A DNA stretch of 64,000 bases from positions 33,194,257-33,258,256 of the forward strand of contig QCXZ01000003.1 of the NCBI GenBank assembly GCA_025024175.1, written 5' to 3'. Every line of letters begins with the position of its first letter. Within the stretch, counting starts at the first letter, position 1. Of the stretch, positions 12,600-23,240 are shown piece after piece. The notes beneath the pieces were generated by a model that was not told the origin of the DNA, made no database searches, and saw only the letters and a list, made by a program, of their open reading frames with translations. Source of the DNA: Rhyzopertha dominica (taxonomy: Eukaryota; Arthropoda; Insecta; Coleoptera; Bostrichidae). The translations under genes were made by a program, and so were the position numbers.

Positions 12600-15500
12600 T
12601 CCTTCTAGTGTCATAAATTGATAAATGCTGAAAAGAGAGAACAAGTAAGACATAAGTGTGGACTAATTTCTTCTGAAGTAATCAGACGTTTTCAAAACGA
12701 GTTTTGGTTACATATTGCCAAATAAACAAATAGTTCATTTTGATCATTTATTGCAATCTTAGGTGGATTATTTATCATCAAATCAAAATTTGGAATTTGG
12801 CAATTATGTACAACTAGACAACTGAACTACGATTTTTTTTTGTAATTTTCATAACTTCTAGAGCAGCCTTGTATATTATACTAAGAACATTTGTCAGATG
12901 TTGTCTTACAGTGACGTGGTCAAACTTTATAATCCTTAACCGAGAGAACACTCATTATTATTCAATCGAGAACTTTAATGAACAGACAAAACGCTAATAT
13001 CAAAACCGTTGGTAACGTAATGTTTATTATGCAGTAAAAGTAATTAAATTCTGATGCGTCTGCGTTTTCGTAATGAAAAATTGGTAAGTTTTCATGCCAT
13101 ATCTATCGATTAAATTAATAAAAATTGGTGCTTAATTATCGCAACCATATTATTAACAAAGTTGGTTTTTTATTTCTCACTGTAAAAATATGATTGTATT
13201 ATTGTAAGCAACGGGCAAAAGAAGATTTAATTGAATACGCAGGTTTAAACACAAATTGCAAAAAAAATAATAACACGGAAAGGTCCACTGCAAACTAATT
13301 TGAGGTATGAACAAAAATATTTCTCCCTGGCGTAAATGTGCCCGTTTGATTTGTTCTGGAGTTAACTCCAGGTATACTCGTCCCACTGTTGCGATTATAA
13401 CGGGTGTTCTAACGTTTGTCGCTTCACAAAAATATCAGTAAGTACCAGGCCTACGCGAATATGAAAATCAGCAATCGATTGTTTAGAAGTAGTCGAAACA
13501 ACTGATAAATGACATTGACAGATTATATTGCAGTAAGCAAAAAGTCATTCATTTTTCGCGCCGTCTTCGTCCGGCAACAAATCTAGAGCGAAGTGATGAC
13601 ATCTAATTAAACGCATGTTATGTTATAGAAACGTAAGCTTGCGCAGCCACAGTCAGATTCGAATTTTGTTCTTTTTAGAATAGCCCGCGCTGCTTTAAGG
13701 GGCATCTTCAGGATAGCAATATTCGAGTGGAATATGGCACAACTTTACTGGAAAAACACGTCCGAGCTGAACCAAATCCTTAGGACTGACGCTGTCTATC
13801 CCAGAAAGACCAAGATTTAAGCATTTTATCTTGTTTGGTGGTAAGATGATAAAATAAAGTGATTTATATATATAACCCCAAATGGAGTAATGCATTGTGA
13901 TCAAATTCCGGAACCCAGAGGGCAACGATAAGGCCCATTGTTCGCCTTACTTTTACTGCAATAATTTCTTCTAAACTTTTCAATTCCTCTATACCATAAG
14001 GCAGTGATCTATTTATTAATAGGCAAATTGTCAATAGCTACCTACTGGAGATTGTTTAAAATCCTGCTGTGATATGATGTTGGTGTTCAAACTTTGCTCA
14101 TAAATATGCAAACATAGAATTTAGTAATTTTCAATGGAACAGTATTCATTGAATTCCAAGAATTCTGCTATGATATCTATTTTATAAGGGTTTTAAGCAG
14201 CCCAAAAAAATGTTTTGTCTGTTAAAAATTGTGTTCCTTCAAAACTGTCAAAATTTTTGGCAACCATAATCTATTCAATTTGATGGTGGATGATGACGTG
14301 ACTGCGTAATAATGGGCGAACAGTGTTATCCAAACCAGACAAATTAATATAGAGCGTGAAATTGCTCAAAAGAGCTTTGCCCTAACATGTGCTGTATTAT
14401 AAAGAACTTTCATCTTGTAACTACGGCTGATCTCAGATCATGAAAAAGGGCTCAACTTGGGCTTCCTTTAAGATATCTCAAGTAGTGTCATTTTCATCTC
14501 TCATAGGTGCCAGACGTAACGACGGATTGGGTTAAGCCGCAAGGCTTCTCTCAAAAATTCATTATTAGTTAGGTAATGTACTATTATCAGCATTTTACCA
14601 AAAATGCAGAAAATCCACGTTTAGGGCTGGCGTAGCATTTGTTACTAAAGCATCTGCTAATAATATAAACCTTTGGGGTTGGTCTATTTGTAAGTTTTCT
14701 TATGCTGTCATGAAGGACGTTTTTTTTGTCGTGTTTCATTGCAGAAGTTGCGCACTGATGCTGATTGTAATAGCTATATAATACAACACCCGTGAAGCTA
14801 AGTTTATATTTTAAGAGCTGAAATACATTAGATTAATTTACCAAGCGTACAATACAAATAAATTAAATACCTGACACCAAGCAATGAAGCCTCGCTCGAG
14901 GCTATCAGCACAGAAAATAAACACGCAATTTTTTATGGAAATTGCACAACGAGTTTTGTTTATTTGACATCGTACGCCCTCTACGGGTACACTTATTAAC
15001 TTAAATAAAATTATATTTCGATTAATAACTATAGTAGATGTTATAGTTTTCTACCGAATAACTCTTAAAGTAACATTAGGTATGTTATTGTTTACCAAAA
15101 ACCAAATGTGGGTTCTGGTAGGAGCTTGGAAGAATGAAAACATGATAAAATAACTGCAAATGAGGATTTACGCATTGTAAAAAAAACAAAAGAAATGGAT
15201 AAATATAAAATGTTGATTACTTATTCTTACTTGAATAGTACTCGTATTATTTGTATTCCATTAGTTATCCGTATACGGAGTTGAGAAATTAAAATAATTC
15301 TAAGCCATTTTACGTGATACGTATTTTAGTATGATCGACTGTTTTGTCTAATAAAGCTTATATTTCGAGTACATTTAACGCTGAACACTAAAACGACTGA
15401 TTGCTTTGCGTTATGGTTTGCACAATACAAACTCCGACCCATGCGTTCCCATGAAAAAGTCAATTTATAATGCACAAAGCATGCGTGTGTAGGTATAAAC

Positions 15501-16090
15501 GAAAGGTAAATGTCTTAAGGCTCAGTGTTTCGAATGTTCTTCGGTGCTTGCAGTCACCGGCCAAGGACATGGCAACTGCTTATTATGTCACTCGTTAAGC
15601 GGAGTGACATATGCCACATAATTTAATCGCAGTTTTTATTTGAAAGGCCGCGAAACGCACACTTGAATTATAAGACCATTAATTGCGGCAAGTAGTAATG
15701 ACGAACTAATAAAAACGAAAGGTTGAATAAAAGAAGACAATTATCTAAGAAGATATATTCGAATGTGGGATATAGTTAAGAGAATCCTAGGCATAGGACA
15801 ATTATTAGTTACTTCGATTAATAATTTTGTTTGTTTTTGATATTGTTCCGTATAACTAGATCTTTGCATTGTAACGTTTGTAAAAGTATCTGAACGTATT
15901 AAATGCAACAATAGAATACGTGACTATAAGATCTAGCTGCTTATGTTCACTTCCATACTCACCAACACACTAATGCAATCACCAGATCTTTGTAACATAT
16001 CAAAATGTCGTTGCCCATATTTTACAAATTAAACTGTATATTTCGGGGATACTGAGGCAAATTTTATGAAGAAAAATATATTGGCTTCCA
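12600..16090. other. AT-rich DNA, no gene recognised
   Basis: Open frames do not exceed about 76 codons and none has recognisable motifs. A perfect 9 bp hairpin, ATGTCACTC with GAGTGACAT, lies at 15585-15610. Otherwise nothing was recognised in this stretch. Confidence 0.4.
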
Positions 16091-16096
16091 CCGGGA

Positions 16097-16219
16097 ATGA
16101 AAGCCGAGCCTCCAGATTTTGCCTCTATTGCGCTGCCACTGCGTTATGAGGACCGTGTCGAAGAGTCGGTGCGTCGGTCTATTGCCGATGCTATGTATAC
16201 TAGTGTATTCAGGTTTTGA
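16097..16219 (+). CDS. Candidate small ORF or first exon, 40 codons
   Basis: An ATG-initiated frame with strongly coding-like codon use, unlike the AT-rich flanks: MKAEPPDFASIAL, then LRYEDRVEESVRRSIADAMY. The frame is open upstream of the ATG for a few codons. CAG|GTTTTG at 16210-16218 could be a weak splice donor, just before the in-frame TGA. There is no homology I recognise. It could be the first coding exon of a host gene on the plus strand. Length alone does not support it; base composition and codon use do. Confidence 0.3.
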   Translation: MKAEPPDFASIALPLRYEDRVEESVRRSIADAMYTSVFRF

Positions 16220-17273
16220 TTTTGAGATGATTTTGTGGAGGCAGTAACATTATTTTTAACCGAAATGCATTATATTACAATTGTGTTGTATTTAAATAAT
16301 TCAATATTTGAAAATATTTTTGGTGAAAAGTATTTTGAGGGGCCACGCATTACCGACTTTATAACTGTTGTAACAAAAACTTTTTGCATAGTTTTCATTA
16401 TGTCTATGAATACATGTAAGTATACTGAAATGTGAAGCTGGGCAATAATTTTGCAATATTTGTAGTTCTAGATAAACTATCTACTAAAATTATCAGTTTT
16501 TGTAAGATATTGAATTATTATAAATAATTTAACACATATCAATGATATTAACCATATGCTATTTCACTGATTTGTATGTGGTTTATTTTAGTTTATTTCG
16601 CAGCCCAAAACATAACATTGTCATATGCTCATAACACTACCAAACATCTAATGCAACTCCTGCATTCACGGTCCCAGTAGCTAAACTACACCGAATACCC
16701 TCATGTTTACTCTTATTTTAAGGAAATCGTAGAGAAACGGCATGACCTAAAACTGATCTGAAGCACAAAAAACATGAAATAAACCAACGCAATGTAGTTA
16801 ATTTCTATATTACCGGAATCGTCTAATTACTTAGTAAATGGTAGGAATTAAGCAATTCGAGCGATTTCAATAAACAGTGTGCTGCTTAAACTGCATTAGC
16901 AAGTATCAAACTACAATTTTTGTACCTCTTTGATTTAGTGATTATTCTACTACATTAAAGTTGCAAAATCCAATATTTAAATGGCATTTAAATCGTTTAC
17001 CTCATATTCTGCACATCTATTAAGCTGCGACGCGCATATGAATATCACACTTAATGTTCGTTTTAATGGTGTTAATACTGAATCCTCATACTTAATTTTA
17101 ACTCGAAGTTACGTTCGAAATAAATTGCTATTGCATATTGTCACAGTGGCGGTACCTAGAAATTAAATAGATGGTTGTGTAAAATTTTAGTAGTTAAATA
17201 AAACTGTCGTTCTACTTATTAAGGAAATATTCGTATAGCGAGCTATATAATAATAACAAATATTAATAATAAT

Positions 17274-17435
17274 AAACAGGCCTTATGGGTTCTATATGAC
17301 GTGTTGAAGTGTCTTAATGATGTAGTCTTCAGAATAAAGGAAGGGCGGGGACGTGCCAAAGTTGTTCATGGCGATCGTCTCGCCCCGAATCGTGGTCAAA
17401 GTGATGAAATATTCGCCGGGAAATCGAATATTTAG
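17274..17435 (+). pseudogene. Ty3/Gypsy integrase C-terminal relic
   Basis: An open plus-strand frame of 53 codons reading DVLKCLNDVVFRIKEGRGR, then AKVVHGDRLAPNRG and a stop. This is the end of the integrase C-terminal domain in mdg1/412-like Ty3/Gypsy polyproteins ('VVYRIQ..RGKAKVVHVDRLAPYRG'). Nothing of the rest of pol is visible upstream, so it is a short relic. It is on the opposite strand to, and clearly unrelated in copy to, the intact Gypsy element further right. Confidence 0.7.
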
Positions 17436-17639
17436 GAAAGGCGTGGTTTTGCGAAAGCTGACTGTTATTGTGTTATTTGTTTGCTTTGAATTGCTTAAAA
17501 AACCTAGGGTTTGTCATGAACTATCAGGTTGACAATTTTGAAATAGATTGGTGGATGGAATTCTAAAACGGTTAAAAAGAAAGGATTCCAAGTGTAGTAC
17601 AGCCTTATAGTGTACTAGTGTTCCAGAATAAAGCATTTT

Positions 17640-18260
17640 ATTTGCTGTTCGCAAGAGTTTGAATGGGAGTGACCACTATCAGCATCACAATTATATTAAA
17701 TATATTAGATTTGCGAAAAATAAACCATATATATTATAAAAAGGTTTTACTCGCATTGGCTATGGATCGATCGCTCTGACGTTCTTCGCATTACAACACC
17801 AAGGCTCCTTTGTTAGCTAATTTCTTCGTCGTTCAAACTTTAATTATTGTGCACTCTGAATCGCATACAAATATCTAATAAAACTAATATGGATGGAGCG
17901 TGAACATCTGATATTGTCTCCAACATAAGAAAAGAAGGGCTATAGAGCGCCACGTGATTGTAGGCACCACGGGCTAAATATAGCACAATTCTCTTTCAAC
18001 ATTAATAATTTGAATTTATACGCGCGTTCGTTGGTAGCAAGGGCAAATTTATCATATACATATTACTAGCTCTGGTGTCTTGCGTTAGGGATAGTAGAAT
18101 ATTATGTCACTTTAANGACGTTGACCTTTTTGACCGAAGTCTACAACGCGACCGTAGGCAAGCCGTCGCTCCTTTACGCTCTTGCCGAGTCTCCGATGTG
18201 CTATCCCTTTCTTAAGGTAGCTTCAGTCTTCGCCGCAAAATGAGATAGGCTCTATCCACA
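17640..18260. other. Unassigned sequence between Gypsy relic and Harbinger element
   Basis: No convincing frame. It contains a GC-richer patch around 18120-18240 with one N, and I recognise nothing in it. Confidence 0.35.
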
Positions 18261-18558
18261 TGAAGACTTAAAAGTTAGATTCCCACTAATGCAGCACGGC
18301 ACGATGCGTTGCAGCGCGGCGCGACACTGCACGATGCGTCATTTTTGGTAGCTATTCCCACTTGTGCAGCAGTGTACAGCAGAACCAGAAATTTAATAAA
18401 ACTATCATCATTATATATATTAATAATTAGATAAATATAATAAAAAAATAATAATCACTATATATACAATTAATAACATACAATGTGCACGCCAGAAGGT
18501 TATTACACGTCTACATCGTCGTCATCGGACAATTTATTGATCAGCTATTGTATGTCAT

Positions 18559-18786
18559 GAACACGAAGAAAATAAAAAAAAAAGAAGAAAAAGGCGAAAC
18601 CATTGGGTTCACGATATATTTCATGCAAGAATGGAAGAGGGTGAATTTCACACACTTTTTAGAAAATTCTAGGAGGATGAACGCATATTTATTAACCATC
18701 ATAGAATGTCTTCCAAAAAACTCAGTGAATTGTACAATATTGTACGCGTTCCACTAACGGGACGTCACACAAAGTTTCGGTTATAA
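18559..18786 (+). pseudogene. Harbinger-type transposon protein, N-terminal fragment
   Basis: A plus-strand frame starts with an acidic then basic stretch (EHEENKKKRRKRR), followed by HWVHDIFHARMEEGEFHTLF and, after one in-frame TAG, EDERIFINHHRMSSKKL. It matches the conserved start of Harbinger transposases ('RRYWVHPI...GEFHTLF.EL...FFNYFRMS...FDEL'). The frame ends at a TAA shortly after, and the catalytic DDE region is absent. It is therefore a non-functional remnant in an internally deleted element. Confidence 0.65.
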
Positions 18787-18852
18787 GCATCCCACTTCTG
18801 TACGGCACAAGCAGCAGCGTGCGTCAATTGACGCATGAAAACGTACACCGAT

Positions 18853-19583
18853 TAGAGATGTGTAACTCAAGAGTGAGCTGCATCGAAGAGCCGACTCTTT
18901 CAAAAGAGCTGTTGAGGCAGCTCACTTATTTCAGTAGATGCAGCTCTCCGGCTCAGCGCCGAGCTGAACTGAATTGCCGAGCTGGCTGACAACGTGCCAA
19001 CTGAACGCAGCTATCGTTCATTGATACGACTCCAGCGAGCTGTGTTCTATCCGTCCTTTCTCCCAACATGTTAAGTAGGTACACAGGTACATAATTACAA
19101 AATCTATGTAAACGACATGAGCCAGGTAATTAATAACTGAAAGTCGACGTTTTAACGAACGTAAATATATGGGTTTGCAACAAAGGTAGTATGTAACAAA
19201 AAATAAAACATCATTATGCAAACAACTACAAAAAACAACTCTACAATTCATAAAAGTATATCAAATTAAAAATATTATTTCTTCCACTTTGTTGCTGGAC
19301 AGACGAGGGAGTTATCAAGTTTACTTCCGGTTTTAATTTTAAATTTGATAATTTTGCTTGTCGAACAAAAAAAAATAAATACGTAAATCCAGACCTTAAG
19401 TACGTCTCGGATACGAGAGATCTAGATCAAATAGAGACTGATAGACAGCCGTGACGATATTCATATGACCGCGAATCGTAGGGATCTTGCAGCTCTTTTG
19501 AGCCGACTTACTGAGTCAGCTCAGTTCAAAGAAGCAGATGCAGTGAACTGACTCACTGAAAAGAATCGAAATGCCCACCTCTA
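18853..19583. mobile_element. Non-autonomous hAT element (731 bp) with perfect 8 bp TSD
   Basis: The element starts TAGAGATGTG and ends CCCACCTCTA (reverse complement TAGAGGTGGG), a typical hAT terminal repeat. It is flanked by identical 8 bp duplications ACACCGAT at 18845-18852 and 19584-19591. Both subterminal regions carry repeats of GAGCTGACTC/GAGCCGACTC type. There is no transposase frame. It sits inside the Harbinger element, so it is the younger of the two. Confidence 0.85.
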
Positions 19584-20112
19584 ACACCGATGAATTGAAA
19601 TTTTGCTGCAGCGTACCGCGCCGTGCTGTAGCGAACCATGCTGCTTAGATGGNAACGGTATCATTTAAATACATGCAAACAATTGTAGGCAGCATTTTGC
19701 TGCATCGTAATGCGCTGTGCCGTGCCGCACCGTGCTGCGTAAGTGGAAATCGGCCTTTTTTTATTCGATATTTGATCGCATTTATCTTGAACCGGNGAGC
19801 CTTGGTGCTGTAAANAAAAGTACGTCAAAGAGTCAGTCTGTTAACGTTATCAACGCGGAAAAATTATTTGATATAATTACCTATGTATTTTGTCATATGA
19901 TACTGTGGGAATAACGTATATCAGGTTGAAATAGTGACAAATAGGACTGATTGCAAACTTTAATAGTAAATAAATCAGCGGTATGTCTATAAAAATTCTA
20001 CTTATATGGGATTAATAATTCAATGAGCAAAATTTACGATAAAAAAGAAGTTTACCATCAGTACTTAAACGGAATACTTGTCTGATCCTTGAAATAAGTT
20101 AGAGAAACAAAG

Positions 20113-20975
20113 ATAGTAATATTATGACAGATAATTATCGCCTGAATTCATTGTAAATGAGCATATGTGATATTTTATTGGGTTTTGCAAGTATAAGATA
20201 AAATTCGTTGCGGTGGCCAGATTATTATTATTAAATAGGTCCAGAGTTCAAATCTCGGTCAAGGCCAATACTTTTTCATTTCATCTTATGCCTGCTAAAG
20301 CCAATAAAATATCACATATGCACATTTACAATGAATTCAGGCGATAATTATCTGTCATAATATTATAACATATTTGGGTTGTAATTAGCTGTTGGTTGCC
20401 ATAATATGGCCACCGCAGCGAATTACGCTCTGAAGCTCAACAATACTGAGCGACGAGCGATTCAGCTGCAAATGCGTCGGATGGCGTTCAACGGCGTTAC
20501 GTGTTAACTTTGATGTATATATGCCGCTTTGAGCTCCATTCTGAATAGGGCCCTGATAGCTCAATGATACAGTGTTTGACTGGTATTCAATAGGTCCCGA
20601 GTTCAAACCTCAGTCAAGGCCAATACTTTTTCATTTCATCTTGTGCCTGCAAAACCCAATAAAATGTCACATATGCTCATTTACAATGAAATCGGGCGAT
20701 AATTATCTGTCAATATTATAACATATTTGGGCTGTAATTAGCTGTTGGTCGCCATAATCTGGCCACGGCAGCGAATTACTTTGTGAAGCTTAACAATACT
20801 GAGCGACGAGCGATTCAGCTGCAAATGCTTCGGATGACGTTCAGCAGCGATACATGTTAACTTTGATGTATATATGCCGCCTTGACCAGCATTTGGCTGG
20901 TATTTAATGGGTCCCGAGTTCATTTAATCTTAAGCCTGCAAAGCCCAATAATATATCACATATCATCATTTACAC
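20113..20975. repeat. Tandem tRNA-headed SINE-like repeat with an inverted arm
   Basis: Two nearly full units and one truncated unit repeat with periods of about 355 and 317 bp; anchor GAGTTCA is at 20244, 20599 and 20916. The second unit contains a tRNA-like stretch at about 20551-20625: an A-box-like TAGCTCAATGA and a B-box-like GAGTTCAAACC, suggesting a tRNA-derived SINE. The left flank (20113-20204) is the inverted complement of 20280-20372, forming about 90 bp arms around the first B-box region. The two similar short minus-strand ORFs here are only a product of the duplication. Confidence 0.6.
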
Positions 20976-22126
20976 AGATGGTGATGTTTGTAAGCCAATT
21001 TTTTTTTATATCATATATTTTATAGATGGAAATAAAAAAATTTTGTTTGTTGGAGGATCCAACCCATGTTTAGCTCTCCAATAATGATCGATCTGATCTA
21101 ATGTCGTTTGAAACTCAGCGTACATGACTCTAAAAATCTAAATCTTTCAGAACAGACTGGGATATTTCTCATGCTGACCAGTAAGATACATTATTATTAA
21201 ACAGTACAGATTTCCTATCAGTAAAGTAAACTGTAACCAATCTCCGCTTAGGGATTATGATGCCACATTATTGAAAAATCTTTATTAATTCTGATTTAGT
21301 TTGTACTTATATGTACATGTATTGATGCGTTCGGCTCAAAACACTGTGACAAAAAAGTTCAATACAATTCTTTTAGTGGCTTAAGTAAGTAGCGATTCAA
21401 GACATCAAATAATATGTTCTGTGCGACATTATCAAATTGCCTTGATATTTCAATACAAAAGTAAAATCGCCAATACCAAATTTAGATTTGAGTTCATGTA
21501 ATATCACACTGTCACTCACCTTGTAAAATATAGCCGAGAAGATGGAATATGAAAATTGCATTGAGCATAAGTTATGAGGTAATGCCTACAGATACTAAGT
21601 ATAAACTACGACGCCACTGCTTCCACATCCCAACTTAGCATGGAAAGTGCGCGCTGTCGTTTTCAAAGCTCCTATTAGTTATCCAAGGTGAGACGATCAA
21701 TCTCCTATAGAATGCAAATGTTTGAGTTAGTGGGCACCGCCGTATATGGCCGCTCACGCGGTTTGCAAAATATTTTAGCGCACTGCTGTAAAAAGTTTAA
21801 TACAATACTGGTTTTTGTCTTGATTTGCCCACTCAGCTATTTCAAGACACTTTTAGCTCAAATCTTTGCTTAGCACGTAGAATATGTAGGTACTTGTATG
21901 AACTTTATATATTATAAAACTAAACTAGGTGAGCCTCAAATTGAATGATTCAATTTTAGATTTCCAATATCTAACAGGTACAGTTTGTCCCTTATAAGTA
22001 CCACTAGTGTTGCCTAGAAAAAAAATGTTTACTCAAAAACTTGACACATCATTAAACATGCCGATAATTATTTAAAATCTACAATAACACTTTGAATACT
22101 CTAGCCATTAGTATTATTACGTACTA
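20976..22126. other. No gene recognised
   Basis: AT-rich sequence ending at the target site of the LTR retrotransposon (ACGA at 22127-22130). One ORF of 61 codons has no motif. Confidence 0.4.
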
Positions 22127-22130
22127 ACGA

Positions 22131-23079
22131 TGTAACGGACCGGGTGAGTATTAAATACACACGTTACATAAATAAGAATATAATAACAAAAACGTAACAG
22201 GTAACACATGCAGCGGCATACAAATTGATATCAACAATAAATACTGGTAAGTATAATTCAAGGTAATATAAATTTGAAAGAATATGTATAAATAATAAAA
22301 TCTAAATGCTGTACAAATAATTTCTGTTTCAATTTAATGTAATAATATGTGACATTGGACTATTAAATGATAATTAAATATATATGCAAACAGTGGTGGT
22401 TTTACTAAATCGTTTGTTTATGAAAATGCAAACCCAATTAAAGAACAGATAGGTAAATATAATATAGAACATTCAATAAACACAATATACCGCAATATAC
22501 GTAAGTTACTTGATCAAGTACCCCCGTTTAACATTTAATCTATCTCGAGATATAACACAAATAATTGTAAAACATTTAAATATTGCAATATGAACGAACG
22601 ACACCTCCAGCGCTACATATCTTGTTCTTTATACTCGTTTTTGTCAGCAAGCTATCGCATCAATGGCAGTTGTTCTCTCTCGCACCCTCGGGATGTACGG
22701 AACCTCGATTCTGGTTGTTCATGAATCGTTATTAATAATTGCATCAATTGTTGACAATTTCCCTTGTAATGAGCTTTCCCATAGACGTTTACGTGCGGTT
22801 GTATGTTTAGTCCCTTAATGATTGACTAATAGAAGATATAGGTATAGATCTAGATTTAGAGCCTAAAACGAAGTACTAAATTGTGGGGACAAAAGCACTT
22901 CTTAACTCACCCCTCACTGCACTGCATACATACAATGTGTTTTAAATCACAAGGAGCTCTAATAAGCACAACCTAGCGAGCCAATGTGCTGCGCCGGAAA
23001 AAGTAATTCGGTCAAAAAACATTTATCTATACCTTCAATGACACTAACCCTATCGACAAATCACGCATGCACCGCTGCA
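22131..23079 (-). repeat. 3' LTR of the Gypsy element
   Basis: 949 bp, the downstream LTR in element orientation. It is identical to the other LTR except for an A/T change near 22617, a T/G change near 22668 and a position that is N in the other copy. It carries the same TATA-like box (plus-strand TTTATA at 22628-22633). The upstream polypurine tract expected at 23080-23100 is poor: the coding strand reads AACTGGCAGGACTA just before the LTR. Confidence 0.95.
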
Positions 23080-23240
23080 TAGTCCTGCCAGTTGATTGAA
23101 TAATAAGTAAACGATTATTTATTCGATCAACTCCCATAGTGCTGCCAATACCCGAAAATTATTAAATTGCAACATTAATATTATCTTAACATTACTTAAC
23201 TACAGACTACTCAAATACTTAAAGATCACCTAATTTATAA

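Larger units (their letters stand above)
18275..19757 (+). mobile_element. PIF/Harbinger-type element, interrupted by a hAT element
   Basis: The ends are imperfect inverted repeats: left TTCCCACTAATGCAGCACGG and, read in reverse complement, right TTTCCACTTACGCAGCACGG. Both are followed by subterminal GC-rich arrays of GCAGCACGGC-like units. Such ends and a Harbinger-like N-terminal coding fragment inside support PIF/Harbinger. The exact outer boundary and the 3 bp target duplication could not be fixed. About half of the interior is a younger hAT insertion (18853-19583). Confidence 0.6.

Noticed and set aside
13690..13720. CUGAAGA followed by GCCCC on the minus strand as another hammerhead core
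   Set aside because: No complementary stem II partner and no GAAA follow at the right distance.
20551..20625. A functional tRNA gene
   Set aside because: Box-like sequences are present but the arms do not fold into a proper acceptor and anticodon stem, and the stretch is part of a tandem repeat.
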